From assembly GCA_016873495.1 (NCBI GenBank), contig VGXC01000008.1:30479-94478 (forward strand): 64,000 nucleotides of DNA. The letters run 5' to 3'. The stretch comes from Nitrospira sp. (GTDB taxonomy: Bacteria > Nitrospirota > Nitrospiria > Nitrospirales > Nitrospiraceae). Of this stretch, positions 53,581 to 61,625 are shown piece after piece. Position 1 is the first letter of the stretch. Every line of letters begins with the position of its first letter. The position numbers were made by a program, and so were the translations under genes. Below the pieces are notes generated by a model, which was not told where the DNA came from, made no database searches, and saw only the letters and a program-made list of their open reading frames with translations.

Positions 53581-54482
53581 CTTTTGTCCCGCTCCAGCAG
53601 ATCGGCAAGCAGGAGGGTGCGTCCCGTCCCAGCCAGGAACGGCAGCGACTGCCTCCCTGGTTCAAGGTCCGGCTCAGCCAGGGACCGGACTACCGGGAGA
53701 TCCGCCAGACCATGGATCGGCTGGGGCTGCACACGATCTGCGAAGAGGCCCGTTGCCCGAACGTCTGGGAATGTTGGAACAACCGGACCGCCACCTTTCT
53801 AATCCTGGGCGACATCTGCACCAGACGTTGCCACTACTGCGCGGTGACTACCGGACGCCCGCTCGAATTGGACCGGGAAGAGCCGATACGAGTCGCTGAA
53901 GCAGTCCAGGCCTTGGGATTGCGCCATGCCGTCATCACCTCCGTGAACCGGGACGAGCTGCCGGACGGGGGCGCGGCGATCTTCGCGGAGACGATCCGCC
54001 ATATCCGCCGGTTGATCCCAACTTGTGCCGTGGAAGTGCTGATTCCTGACTTCGAAGGCAACGAAGAGGCCTTGCGGCTGGTTCTGTTGGAACGGCCGGA
54101 TATCCTGAACCACAATATCGAAACCATCGCTCGCCTCTTTCCCTCCATCCGTCCTCAGGGCAAATATGCCCGGTCGATCGAATTGTTGGGTCGGGCCAAG
54201 AGGCTGGGCGCGCGCACCAAGTCAGGCCTGATCGTCGGGATGGGCGAGACTACCGAGGAAATCCACTCGGTGATGCAGGACTTGCGGGACGTCGGCTGCG
54301 ACATCCTGACCATCGGGCAATATCTCCAGCCCAGCAAGGACCATCTGCCCGTGGCCCGCTTCTACCACCCGGATGAGTTCGCCGCCTTCAAAACCGAGGG
54401 GCTGGCCCTCGGCTTCAACCACGTCGAATCCGGTCCGCTCGTCCGCAGCTCATATCATGCAGAACAGCAAGTATCCTCGTAA
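53577..54482 (+). CDS. lipA: Lipoyl synthase
   Basis: Radical-SAM enzyme inserting two sulfurs into octanoyl-E2. The radical-SAM cluster is CTRRCHYC (Cys81, 85, 88); the auxiliary cluster uses CEEARCPNVWECW (Cys55, 60, 66). The terminal SSYHAEQ carries the conserved RSSY serine. 301 residues. ATG overlaps the pdhC stop (ATGA). No lipB is present here. It ends the operon without an obvious terminator. Confidence 0.97.
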   Translation: MTFVPLQQIGKQEGASRPSQERQRLPPWFKVRLSQGPDYREIRQTMDRLGLHTICEEARCPNVWECWNNRTATFLILGDICTRRCHYCAVTTGRPLELDREEPIRVAEAVQALGLRHAVITSVNRDELPDGGAAIFAETIRHIRRLIPTCAVEVLIPDFEGNEEALRLVLLERPDILNHNIETIARLFPSIRPQGKYARSIELLGRAKRLGARTKSGLIVGMGETTEEIHSVMQDLRDVGCDILTIGQYLQPSKDHLPVARFYHPDEFAAFKTEGLALGFNHVESGPLVRSSYHAEQQVSS

Positions 54483-54807
54483 GAGAAGCTGACTCGGCTG
54501 ACGAAGGGCGGGGAGCGGAGGCATGAGTCCTCTCGCTTCCGCGCCTCTCGCGGCACCCCGTCCACGGTGTCAGGAGCGGAAGCCTTCTGGAATTCCCGTC
54601 GCCGTGGTCTGCGACCACGGTGCGGTGGTCAGTTCCAGCTTCCCTTCTCCTGACGCCGGGCGGGGACCATGCCGCTCCGGCGGACGTTCGCTCAGGCCCC
54701 ATGTGCAACCTATCGTCATCAAGTTCCTTGGCTATCTTGGCTCGTTCAGCAATCGATCCTCGGGGACCGAGCAGACTATTTAATTTATCATCCTGCTCGT
54801 TTGCCAT
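54415..54807 (-). CDS. Doubtful orphan reading frame in the large intergenic region
   Basis: A 130-codon frame starting ATG 54807 behind GGAGTGAGAA. Only the first 36 residues (LLGPRGSIAERAKIAKELDD region) look protein-like; the rest is Arg/Ser/Pro-rich and ends inside lipA on the other strand. It resembles no family I know. It may be a gene remnant or chance. The region also holds an 8-bp hairpin, CCGTGGTC-TGC-GACCACGG (54602-54620). Confidence 0.18.
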   Translation of the reverse strand: MANEQDDKLNSLLGPRGSIAERAKIAKELDDDRLHMGPERTSAGAAWSPPGVRRREAGTDHRTVVADHGDGNSRRLPLLTPWTGCRERRGSERTHASAPRPSSAESASLTRILAVLHDMSCGRADRIRRG

Positions 54808-55078
54808 TTCTCACTCCGAGTATCGGACAGTTGGAACCTTTTCGGTATTTCAGCCCAGGTACTGGTCAGGCCACCTAACTAATGAGTGTACTGTACCGGC
54901 CTCAGCGGAATATTTCTCGATCCAACTTCAATAATCATCGGCCAATATTTAAGAGCTATCAAGCAGCAATGTCACGCCCTCCATTGAGGAGTCTCAGGCA
55001 GGCGGTTTGCCGCTTATCGCCGGATAGGGCGGAACAAAACTGCCGCAATCCTCCCGTTGCCTTGCCCCTCCCTCTTCT

Positions 55079-55292
55079 CAATGAAGGTCGGACCGCTGGA
55101 GCGGCATCGGAGCCCTGTAGTGCTTCGCCGTTGCAAGCCGACGCGGCCCGTCGGAGACGGGTGGCGAGGACTGTATGAAGTCCCGTTCGAGCAACGCTCG
55201 GGACGGGACAAGTTCCGCAGCCAAGCAGAGGCGAGGCTTACGGCGCACCAACAAGGCTCTGCCCCTAAGCGACAGCGGCCCGACGTTCATTG
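55079..55292. repeat. 214-bp imperfect palindrome (MITE-like element)
   Basis: The ends are inverted copies: CAATGAAGGTCGGACCGCTG (55079-55098) and the complement of 55273-55292, matching 18 of 20. Similarity continues inward with gaps to a central hairpin, GTCCCGTTCGAGC-AAC (55180-55195) followed by GCTCGGGACGGGAC. Both strands therefore spell similar short frames, which is why spurious ORFs appear there. It sits in the 871-bp gap 54483-55353, which otherwise holds no supported gene, and its right end overlaps the following -35 box. Confidence 0.7.
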
Positions 55293-55318
55293 ACTCTCTT
55301 CCGACCCCTCCCTATAAT
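55290..55318 (+). promoter_or_regulatory. Promoter of the MutL-like membrane cluster
   Basis: TTGACT (55290-55295), 17 bp, perfect TATAAT (55313-55318); predicted leader about 29 nt to ATG 55354. The first bases of the -35 box belong to the right end of the palindromic repeat. Confidence 0.82.
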
Positions 55319-55353
55319 GCTGTCATTGCTGCATTTCCTGGATTTTCTTCCCG

Positions 55354-55725
55354 ATGAACCCACAGGCCAAAACGCAACTGGACCGGAAGCTTGACCGGCT
55401 GAAAGCCAGCTTTAGACATGCTTTTGCCCTCGGCTCACCCGACAAGCCGCTCACCGCCGAGGAGACGGCGCTGCTGGAGAAAGTGGCAAAGACCATCGTC
55501 CGGCGGAAGATGTCCGGCCCGGCGCTGCTGTTTCTGGAGTCGGCCGGGCCGATGAATTTCCTCGGCAGCCAGGCCTTGCACTTCCTGGCCCCCATCCTCG
55601 ACCTGGCCTGCGACGCGCGAGAGGTTGAGTTGGCGGCTCACCTGCTTGAAAGGCGCGACGCCATTTCCCGCCTCATCGCCATGATTGACGCCTTCAGCAC
55701 TCCCGGGACGGCTGCGCCTCAATGA
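55354..55725 (+). CDS. Small soluble protein heading the MutL-like cluster
   Basis: Not recognised. 123 residues, mostly helical, no signal or clear membrane span (SGPALLFLESAGPMNFLGSQ and ALHFLAPILDLA are amphipathic or hydrophobic). Its ATG is the first after a strong promoter, and its stop overlaps the start of the MutL homologue by 4 bp, so the two products are made together. A modestly hydrophobic middle could dock on a membrane partner encoded downstream. Confidence 0.75.
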   Translation: MNPQAKTQLDRKLDRLKASFRHAFALGSPDKPLTAEETALLEKVAKTIVRRKMSGPALLFLESAGPMNFLGSQALHFLAPILDLACDAREVELAAHLLERRDAISRLIAMIDAFSTPGTAAPQ

Positions 55726-57572
55726 CGCCCTCGTCCGCCTCGTCGACAAGCCAGCAGGGAGATCACCCGCTCTCTGTGATAATCGCCACCGACTGCGGCA
55801 GCACCACGACCAAGGCCATCCTGATCGAGAAAGTCGGCAACGAATACAGACAGACCTTCCGAGGCGAAGCGCCCACCACGGTGGAAGCCCCCTTTGAAGA
55901 CGTCACCCGAGGCGTTCTGAACGCCTTTGCCGAAGTCGAAGAACTGTCTGGCCGCAAGATTCTGGACGGGGAGCGCATCATCACGCCGGCCCGTGAGGAA
56001 CAGGGGGCTAAGGTCGGCGTGGACATCTACGTCTCCACGAGCAGCGCCGGGGGCGGCTTGCAGATGATGGTGGCCGGGGTCGTCCAAAACATCAGCGGGG
56101 AGAGCGCGCAACGCTGCGCCCTGGGAGCCGGCGCGATCGTCATGGACGTCCTGGCCAGCAACGACGGCCGCTTACCGCACGAGAAGATCGAGCGGATCAG
56201 GAGGCTGCGGCCGGACATGATCCTCCTCTCCGGCGGAACGGACGGCGGCACCGTCACCCACGTGGTGGAGATGGCCGAGTACATCGCGGCGGCCGAGCCT
56301 CGGCCCAGGCTCGGCATGAGCTATTCGCTCCCGCTCATCTATGCCGGCAACAAGGACGCGCAGCCGCGCATCAAGGACATCCTGGGGCACAAGACTGCTC
56401 TGACCCTCACCGAGAATCTTCGCCCCACGACGGAGCGGGAAAACCTGGCTCCGGCCCGGAACAAGATCCACGATCTGTTCCTGGAGCACGTCATGGCCCA
56501 GGCGCCCGGCTACAAGAAATTGATCGACTGGGCCGGGGCCCCGATTATGCCGACCCCCGCGGCGGTGGGGCTCATCATGCAGACCATCGCCAAGCGGGAG
56601 AACTTGAACCTGATCGGCGTGGATATCGGCGGCGCGACCACGGACGTCTTCTCCGTCTTCGGGGAGACCTTCAACCGCACCGTCAGCGCCAACCTGGGCA
56701 TGTCCTACAGCATCTCCAACGTCCTGGCCGAGGCGGGCCTGGCGAACATCATGCGCTGGGTGCCCTTTACGCTCGAGGAGCAGACCCTGCGCAACCGGAT
56801 CAAGAACAAGATGATCCGGCCGACGACCATTCCCCAAACTCTGGACGAGCTCCAGATAGAGCAGGCCATCTCGCGCGAAGCCCTGCGGCTGGCCCTCATC
56901 CATCACAAGTCCCTGGCTACCGGCTTGAAGGGTGTCCAGCAGGAACGGACAATCTCGGACATCTTCGAGCAGCAGGCCTCGGGCAAGACGCTGATCGACA
57001 TGTTGAAGCTGGACCTGATCGTCGGCAGCGGCGGCATCCTGTCCCACGCGCCGCGCCGCATCCAATCCATGCTGATGATGGTGGACGCCTACGAGCCGCT
57101 CGGCTTCACGGTCCTCTCCGTGGACAGCATCTTCATGATGCCGCACCTGGGCGTCCTCTCCACGGTCAACGAACAGGCGGCGACGGACGTATTCGTCCGC
57201 GACTGTATGGTCTACCTGGGCACCTGTGTCGCGCCGATCGGGCAGGGGAAGGACGGGGAACGTTGCGCCGACTATACGATCACCTTCGGCGGGAACCGCC
57301 CCCTTGAGACCGGTACCCTGGCCTTCGGCGACCTGACGCTCCTGCCCCTCGGCACGGAGGAACGGGCGACGGTGGAGTTGCGCCCGGCCAAGAGCGTGGA
57401 CATGGGCTCGGGGAAAGGCACGCCGGTCACCCGTGAAGTGAGGGGAGGAGCCGTGGGGCTGCTGCTCGACGGCCGGGGCCGCCCGCTCCAGTTGCCGAGC
57501 GACAACCAAGCCAGACTCAAGGCGCTCACGAAGTGGTACCATGCGGTGGACTTATATCCAGAAAAGAGCTGA
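55722..57572 (+). CDS. MutL/GlmL-family ASKHA ATPase
   Basis: 616 residues of the glutamate-mutase-L family, actin/Hsp70-fold ATPases. Phosphate 1 motif is IIATDCGSTTTKAILIEKVG (20-39); phosphate 2 motif IGVDIGGATTDVFSVFGE is near 298-315; the adenosine motif IVGSGGILSHAPRRI is near 433. In clostridia MutL lies with the B12 glutamate mutase, where it is thought to act as a reactivating chaperone. No mutase is near here. Instead it is followed by membrane proteins on the same strand, which suggests a different job. Start ATG overlaps the preceding stop. Confidence 0.88.
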   Translation: MTPSSASSTSQQGDHPLSVIIATDCGSTTTKAILIEKVGNEYRQTFRGEAPTTVEAPFEDVTRGVLNAFAEVEELSGRKILDGERIITPAREEQGAKVGVDIYVSTSSAGGGLQMMVAGVVQNISGESAQRCALGAGAIVMDVLASNDGRLPHEKIERIRRLRPDMILLSGGTDGGTVTHVVEMAEYIAAAEPRPRLGMSYSLPLIYAGNKDAQPRIKDILGHKTALTLTENLRPTTERENLAPARNKIHDLFLEHVMAQAPGYKKLIDWAGAPIMPTPAAVGLIMQTIAKRENLNLIGVDIGGATTDVFSVFGETFNRTVSANLGMSYSISNVLAEAGLANIMRWVPFTLEEQTLRNRIKNKMIRPTTIPQTLDELQIEQAISREALRLALIHHKSLATGLKGVQQERTISDIFEQQASGKTLIDMLKLDLIVGSGGILSHAPRRIQSMLMMVDAYEPLGFTVLSVDSIFMMPHLGVLSTVNEQAATDVFVRDCMVYLGTCVAPIGQGKDGERCADYTITFGGNRPLETGTLAFGDLTLLPLGTEERATVELRPAKSVDMGSGKGTPVTREVRGGAVGLLLDGRGRPLQLPSDNQARLKALTKWYHAVDLYPEKS

Positions 57573-57654
57573 TAGCTGATGGCATATAGCAAGAAAGTTA
57601 GGCTGCCGCTCTTGGCTTGTGCCTTAAGCCATCAGCCATAGGCTCTTAGACTTT
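57573..57654. repeat. Inverted repeat between the MutL homologue and the next gene
   Basis: The 82-bp gap contains TAGCTGATGGCATATAG and, near its end, GCCATCAGCCATAGG: GCTGATGGC-type arms in opposite orientation about 50 bp apart. The T/A-rich sequence is unlike the GC-rich flanks. It may form a hairpin in the mRNA or be a remnant of a dispersed repeat; no T-run terminator is seen. Confidence 0.45.
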
Positions 57655-58788
57655 ATGGCTCATTCCTACACACCAGGGCTGACGGTCACCGAGACATCGG
57701 TGCTGCGGAAACGGCGGCTCCTGCCCATTCCCGGCACAGTCACGGTGAAGACCGGCGCGCCGGTCCAGGCCGATACGGTGGTCGCGCGAACTGAACTGGC
57801 CGGCAAGGTCCACGTGGTGAACGTGGCCAACCTGCTCGGCGCGGCGCCGGACGAGATCAGAGACTACCTGACCAAGAAGGAAGGGGAGTCGGTGGCCCGC
57901 GATGAAGTGATCGCCGAGAGCAAACCCTTGATCAAGTGGTTCCGAACCGAGATCCGGTCGCCCATTGCAGGCAAGCTGGAGTCCGTTTCACTGATCACGG
58001 GACAAGTCCTCCTACGCGAGCCGCCCAAGGCCCTGGAACTCCTGGCCTATGTGGACGGGATCGTCGTCGAGGAACTGCCAAGTCAGGGGGTCATGGTGGA
58101 ATGTACCGCCAGCCTCGTGCAGGGCATCTTCGGCATCGGGGGAGAGACCTGGGGGGAACTGGCCATGGCGGTCCGGTCGCCGGATGAACGGCTCGCGCCG
58201 GACCATCTCCAACCCGCGATGAAAGGCAAGATCGTGGTCGGCGGCTCGTTCCTGGGGGCCGACACGATGGCCAAGGCCAGGGAGACCGGGGTGGCGGCTC
58301 TGGTCGTCGGGGGCATCCACGATAAGGATTTGCGCGAGCTATTGGGCTATGATCTGGGCGTGGCGATCACCGGAACGGAACGGGTCGGGTTCACCCTGGT
58401 CATCACGGAAGGGTTCGGCGTGATTCCCATGGCGGCCAAGACCTTCGCCTTGCTGGCCGCCCATGAAGGTCAAAAGGCGTCAATTTCAGGCGCCACGCAA
58501 ATCAGGGCCGGCGTCATCCGGCCCGAGATCATCATTCCGAAGCCTTCCAAGTCCGCCACGGCTCAGCCGTCCGGCACAGAAGCAGAGGAGCGGGCCGGCA
58601 TCCAGGCCGGCGATCAGGTCCGGGTCATCCGCGATCCGCTGTTCGGCCGGATCGGCAACGTGAAGTCGCTGCCGCCGGATTTGCGGCTGATTGAAACCGA
58701 AAGCCATGTCCGGGTGCTCGAAGTCGGATTCGCGGACGGAAGCTCGACCGTGATTCCCAGGGCCAACGTGGAACTCATCGAAGGCTGA
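57655..58788 (+). CDS. Barrel-sandwich/KOW-domain protein of the MutL-like cluster
   Basis: A soluble 377-residue protein, not characterised. The N-terminal region (TETSVLRKRRLLPIPGTVTV, then VARTELAGKVHVVN and RSPIAGKLESVSLITGQVLL) looks like a biotinyl/lipoyl-type barrel-sandwich hybrid as in RnfC, without an attachment lysine. The middle (KIVVGGSFLGADTMAKARET; VAALVVGGIHDKDLRELLG) is alpha/beta. The C-terminus (IQAGDQVRVIRDPLFGRIGN) is KOW-like. Probably cytoplasmic, linking the ATPase with the membrane subunits. ATG 57655; only 2 bp separate it from the next gene. Confidence 0.75.
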   Translation: MAHSYTPGLTVTETSVLRKRRLLPIPGTVTVKTGAPVQADTVVARTELAGKVHVVNVANLLGAAPDEIRDYLTKKEGESVARDEVIAESKPLIKWFRTEIRSPIAGKLESVSLITGQVLLREPPKALELLAYVDGIVVEELPSQGVMVECTASLVQGIFGIGGETWGELAMAVRSPDERLAPDHLQPAMKGKIVVGGSFLGADTMAKARETGVAALVVGGIHDKDLRELLGYDLGVAITGTERVGFTLVITEGFGVIPMAAKTFALLAAHEGQKASISGATQIRAGVIRPEIIIPKPSKSATAQPSGTEAEERAGIQAGDQVRVIRDPLFGRIGNVKSLPPDLRLIETESHVRVLEVGFADGSSTVIPRANVELIEG

Positions 58789-58790
58789 CG

Positions 58791-60044
58791 ATGAACACGG
58801 TATTCGACATGACAGGATGGCCACGCAAGCTGATACTAGTGATCTCCCTTGTCATAGCCTGGCCCGCATGCCTGTGGGCGGCCGGAGTTGCGGCCCCGCG
58901 CGAAGTCCGGGTTTTCGACACCCCGAACGACGGAGGCGGCGGCCTCACGGTGGCCTGGGCGCTTGAGCCTGGGGAGGGGCCTGCGACTCATTACCAGATT
59001 CTTCTTGCGGAAGCCAAAGACGGGGCTGCGGTTAAGCAACTGGCTGAATTTCCTGCCAACAGCCACTATGCGAAGGAGATCAAGAGCCCCTGGTGGACCC
59101 GCCCGGTCCCCAAGACCTATCACCAATACGACATCAAGACCGGCAAGGGCGTCGAACTCAAGGACGGGACTGCCTACGTCGTGACCCTCGCCATGACCAA
59201 CGGGGAGGAGCGCGCCGAGACGCAGGCCGCGCCGGCCACGCCGGGGCCCAATTGGATCAACTGGAACCAGGCTAACAACTTGCTCCTTGTCCTGCTGTTC
59301 GGTTCAGTGCTCTTCGCCTCGATCCAGGCGGCCAAGAAACGGGAGATCTTCCTCCGGCGAATCGCCGGGCTGGATGCGGTGGACGAGGCCATCGGACGGG
59401 CCACGGAGCTGGGCAAGCCGATCCTCTACCTGACCGGCGCCGGCGACATGAGCGAACCCTCCACGATCGCCGCCGCCGTGATCCTTGGCCGCGTGGCCAA
59501 ACGCGTCGCCGCCTACGAAACGGACCTCATGGTGCCGCACCGGGACCCGATCGTCATGGCCGTCTGTCAGGAGATCACCAAACAATCCTATCTGGAGGCC
59601 GGCAAGCCGGATGCCTTCAAGGAAGATTCCAACTTCTTCATCACGACCGACCAGTTCAGCTACACGGCCGCCGTGGACGGGATCATGTTGCGCCGCAAGC
59701 CGGCCGCCAACTTCTTCATGGGCTCCTATTTCGCCGAGTCGCTGCTGCTAACCGAAACCGGAGCCAGCACCGGCGCGATCCAGATCGCCGGCACCGACTC
59801 CGACCATCAGTTGCCCTTCTTCGTGACGACCTGCGACTACACGTTGATCGGGGAGGAGCTCTACGCGGCCAGCGCCTACCTGTCGCGTGAACCGGTCCAG
59901 GTGGGCACGTTGCGCGGGCAGGACATCGGTAAGGGCATCATCCTCTGCGTGCTGGGGATCGGGACGATCCTGGCCACGAGCGGCATCCTGTTCGGCACGG
60001 AGTTTCAAACGCTGTTTCTCGATTTCTTCAGGGACGTGAAATGA
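58791..60044 (+). CDS. Fibronectin-III / DUF6754-like membrane protein
   Basis: 417 residues. An N-terminal signal sequence (to about residue 31) precedes a fibronectin-III-like beta domain (about 36-145: APREVRVFDTPNDGGGGLTV; DGTAYVVTLAMTNGEE), which would be outside the membrane. Transmembrane helices lie near 157-180 and 382-402. Between them is a cytoplasmic alpha/beta region (ELGKPILYLTGAGDMSEPST; LRRKPAANFFMGSYFAESLL). I match it to the uncharacterised DUF6754 group from memory. The ATG follows the previous stop by 2 bp. Confidence 0.78.
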   Translation: MNTVFDMTGWPRKLILVISLVIAWPACLWAAGVAAPREVRVFDTPNDGGGGLTVAWALEPGEGPATHYQILLAEAKDGAAVKQLAEFPANSHYAKEIKSPWWTRPVPKTYHQYDIKTGKGVELKDGTAYVVTLAMTNGEERAETQAAPATPGPNWINWNQANNLLLVLLFGSVLFASIQAAKKREIFLRRIAGLDAVDEAIGRATELGKPILYLTGAGDMSEPSTIAAAVILGRVAKRVAAYETDLMVPHRDPIVMAVCQEITKQSYLEAGKPDAFKEDSNFFITTDQFSYTAAVDGIMLRRKPAANFFMGSYFAESLLLTETGASTGAIQIAGTDSDHQLPFFVTTCDYTLIGEELYAASAYLSREPVQVGTLRGQDIGKGIILCVLGIGTILATSGILFGTEFQTLFLDFFRDVK

Positions 60045-60691
60045 TCTTCTTCCGCCGCCAACTGCCCCTGCTTATCACGCTCGTGACGGGCATCGTTTTC
60101 GCGGCCCAGTACTACGTCCCGCATCCGGCCTCCGAGGAGATGCTGACCACCGTCACCAAGTGGCTCCAGATCATCGGCGGCTTCGCGCTCGTGCTGGGCG
60201 TGACCAGCCTCTTCCACATCCATGCGGTCAAGATCCGCCGCAAGGAACCGGGCTGGGGCTACAGCTTCGTCCTTTATGCGGCCATGCTCGGCACCATCGC
60301 GATTGGGCTGTGGCTGGAAGGGAAGGAAACAATCAACGGCACCATGACCGCCTTCGGCTGGATTTACAACTTTATGATGGTTCCGCTCCAGGGCACCATG
60401 TTCGCCATCCTGGCCTTTTTCATCGCCTCAGCCGCCTATCGGTCGTTCAGGGCGAGGAGCCGAGAGGCGGCGGTCCTCTTGATCGCCGCCATCATCGTGA
60501 TGATGGGCCGGGTTCCGCTGGGGGAGTATCTGGTGCCGATCAGCGGGGACATCACGCAATGGATTTTGAACGTGCTCAACGCCTCGGTGCGGCGCGCGAT
60601 TCTGATCGGAGTCAGCCTGGGCGCCGTCGCTCTATCGCTCAAGATCATCTTCGGGGTCGAGCGGGCGTATCTGGGCGGGGGCAAAGAGTAA
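60041..60691 (+). CDS. Polytopic membrane protein of the MutL-like cluster
   Basis: Not recognised. 216 residues with five or six hydrophobic helices (near 8-24, 42-58, 75-93, 110-131, 142-158, 187-205) and short loops. ATG overlaps the preceding stop (ATGA), so its synthesis is coupled to the FN3 protein. A cytoplasmic basic loop HAVKIRRKEPGWGY follows helix 2. No catalytic motif is seen. Probably forms part of a membrane complex with the neighbours. Confidence 0.75.
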   Translation: MIFFRRQLPLLITLVTGIVFAAQYYVPHPASEEMLTTVTKWLQIIGGFALVLGVTSLFHIHAVKIRRKEPGWGYSFVLYAAMLGTIAIGLWLEGKETINGTMTAFGWIYNFMMVPLQGTMFAILAFFIASAAYRSFRARSREAAVLLIAAIIVMMGRVPLGEYLVPISGDITQWILNVLNASVRRAILIGVSLGAVALSLKIIFGVERAYLGGGKE

Positions 60692-60767
60692 TGCAAAATG
60701 AAAAAGGTAAAATTAAAAACCCGGTCGCTCATATTGCACTTAGCATTTTTCATTGCGAGGCCACGCA
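60692..60767. repeat. A+T-rich island with inverted arms
   Basis: A short A+T-rich stretch (GCAAAATGAAAAAGGTAAAA, later CATTTTTCATTGC) in otherwise GC-rich DNA. TGCAAAATGAAAAA-like and TTTTTCATTGC-like arms are inverted. The style matches small dispersed repeats common in environmental genomes. It separates two genes of one operon and gives spurious frames on the minus strand. Confidence 0.45.
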
Positions 60768-61625
60768 GTGACCTTCGCTGAACGCATGTTGAAAATCGAC
60801 CGCCGGATCATCTTTGCCGTGATCGGGCTCTGCACCATCTTGCCGCTGCTCTACCCGGTGGGGTTGGCCATCCGGATTTCCCCGGAAGTGAAGGCCGTGC
60901 ACGGCTACATCGAATCTCTGCCGGAAGGCTCGGTCTTTCTCCTGTCGCTGGACTTCGACCCGGCCTCCAAGCCGGAGCTCTACCCCCAGGCCGTGGCCCT
61001 GCTTCGCCATGCGTTCAAGCATAACCTGCGCGTGATCGGCATGACCCTGTGGCTACCCGGCACGGGCATGGCCAACGAGGTCATCACGAGGATTGCGGAG
61101 GAACAGGGCAAGGTCAACGGCAAGGACTATGTGTTCCTGGGCTGGAGCCCCGGCGGCAGCTCCGTCATCATCAATATGGGGCAGGACCTCTACAAAGCGT
61201 TTCCGACCGATTACGGCAACCAGCCGACCAAGGGGCTGGCGGTCTTGACCGGCGTCCAGAATCTCCGCGACGTGAGTTATGTGGTGAGCCTGGCGGCAGG
61301 CACGACGGGGATTGAGACCTGGTACGTGTTCGGCAAAGACAAGTACAAGTTCGAGCTGGGAGGCGGGTGCACCGGCGTGATCGCGCCGGGGCTCTATCCG
61401 CTCCTGCGCAGCGGCCAGATCAACGGCCTGATCGGCGGCCTGCGCGGCGCGGCCGAGTATGAAGTCCTGATCGGCCAAAAGGGCCGGGCCGTTGCCGGCA
61501 TGGACGCCCAGTCCGTCACGCACTTTGCGATCATCGTCCTGGTGATCCTCTGTAACGTCTTCTATCTCTCCATCCGGAAGGCGAAACAAGGCCAGGGTCA
61601 TGGGAGCCATCCCAATGTCGTTTGA
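60768..61625 (+). CDS. Membrane-anchored protein with an alpha/beta domain
   Basis: Not recognised. 285 residues from GTG 60768; ATG 60786 is also possible. An N-terminal helix (IIFAVIGLCTILPLLYPVGL) and a C-terminal helix (FAIIVLVILCNVFYLSI) frame a soluble domain with GSVFLLSLDFDPASKPELYP, FLGWSPGGSSVIINMGQDLY and FELGGGCTGVIAPGLYPLLR. No known active-site signature. Its end overlaps the next gene by 11 bp, so it is part of the same operon. Confidence 0.72.
   Translation: MTFAERMLKIDRRIIFAVIGLCTILPLLYPVGLAIRISPEVKAVHGYIESLPEGSVFLLSLDFDPASKPELYPQAVALLRHAFKHNLRVIGMTLWLPGTGMANEVITRIAEEQGKVNGKDYVFLGWSPGGSSVIINMGQDLYKAFPTDYGNQPTKGLAVLTGVQNLRDVSYVVSLAAGTTGIETWYVFGKDKYKFELGGGCTGVIAPGLYPLLRSGQINGLIGGLRGAAEYEVLIGQKGRAVAGMDAQSVTHFAIIVLVILCNVFYLSIRKAKQGQGHGSHPNVV

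Noticed and set aside
55014..55293. Short open frames on both strands near 55.0-55.3 kb
   Set aside because: They arise from the two arms of the palindromic repeat, which spell similar peptides on opposite strands; no coding signal otherwise.
56172..57542. A 456-codon minus-strand frame over the MutL homologue
   Set aside because: The product is Arg/His/Gly-rich with no domain, and the plus frame has clear ATPase motifs.
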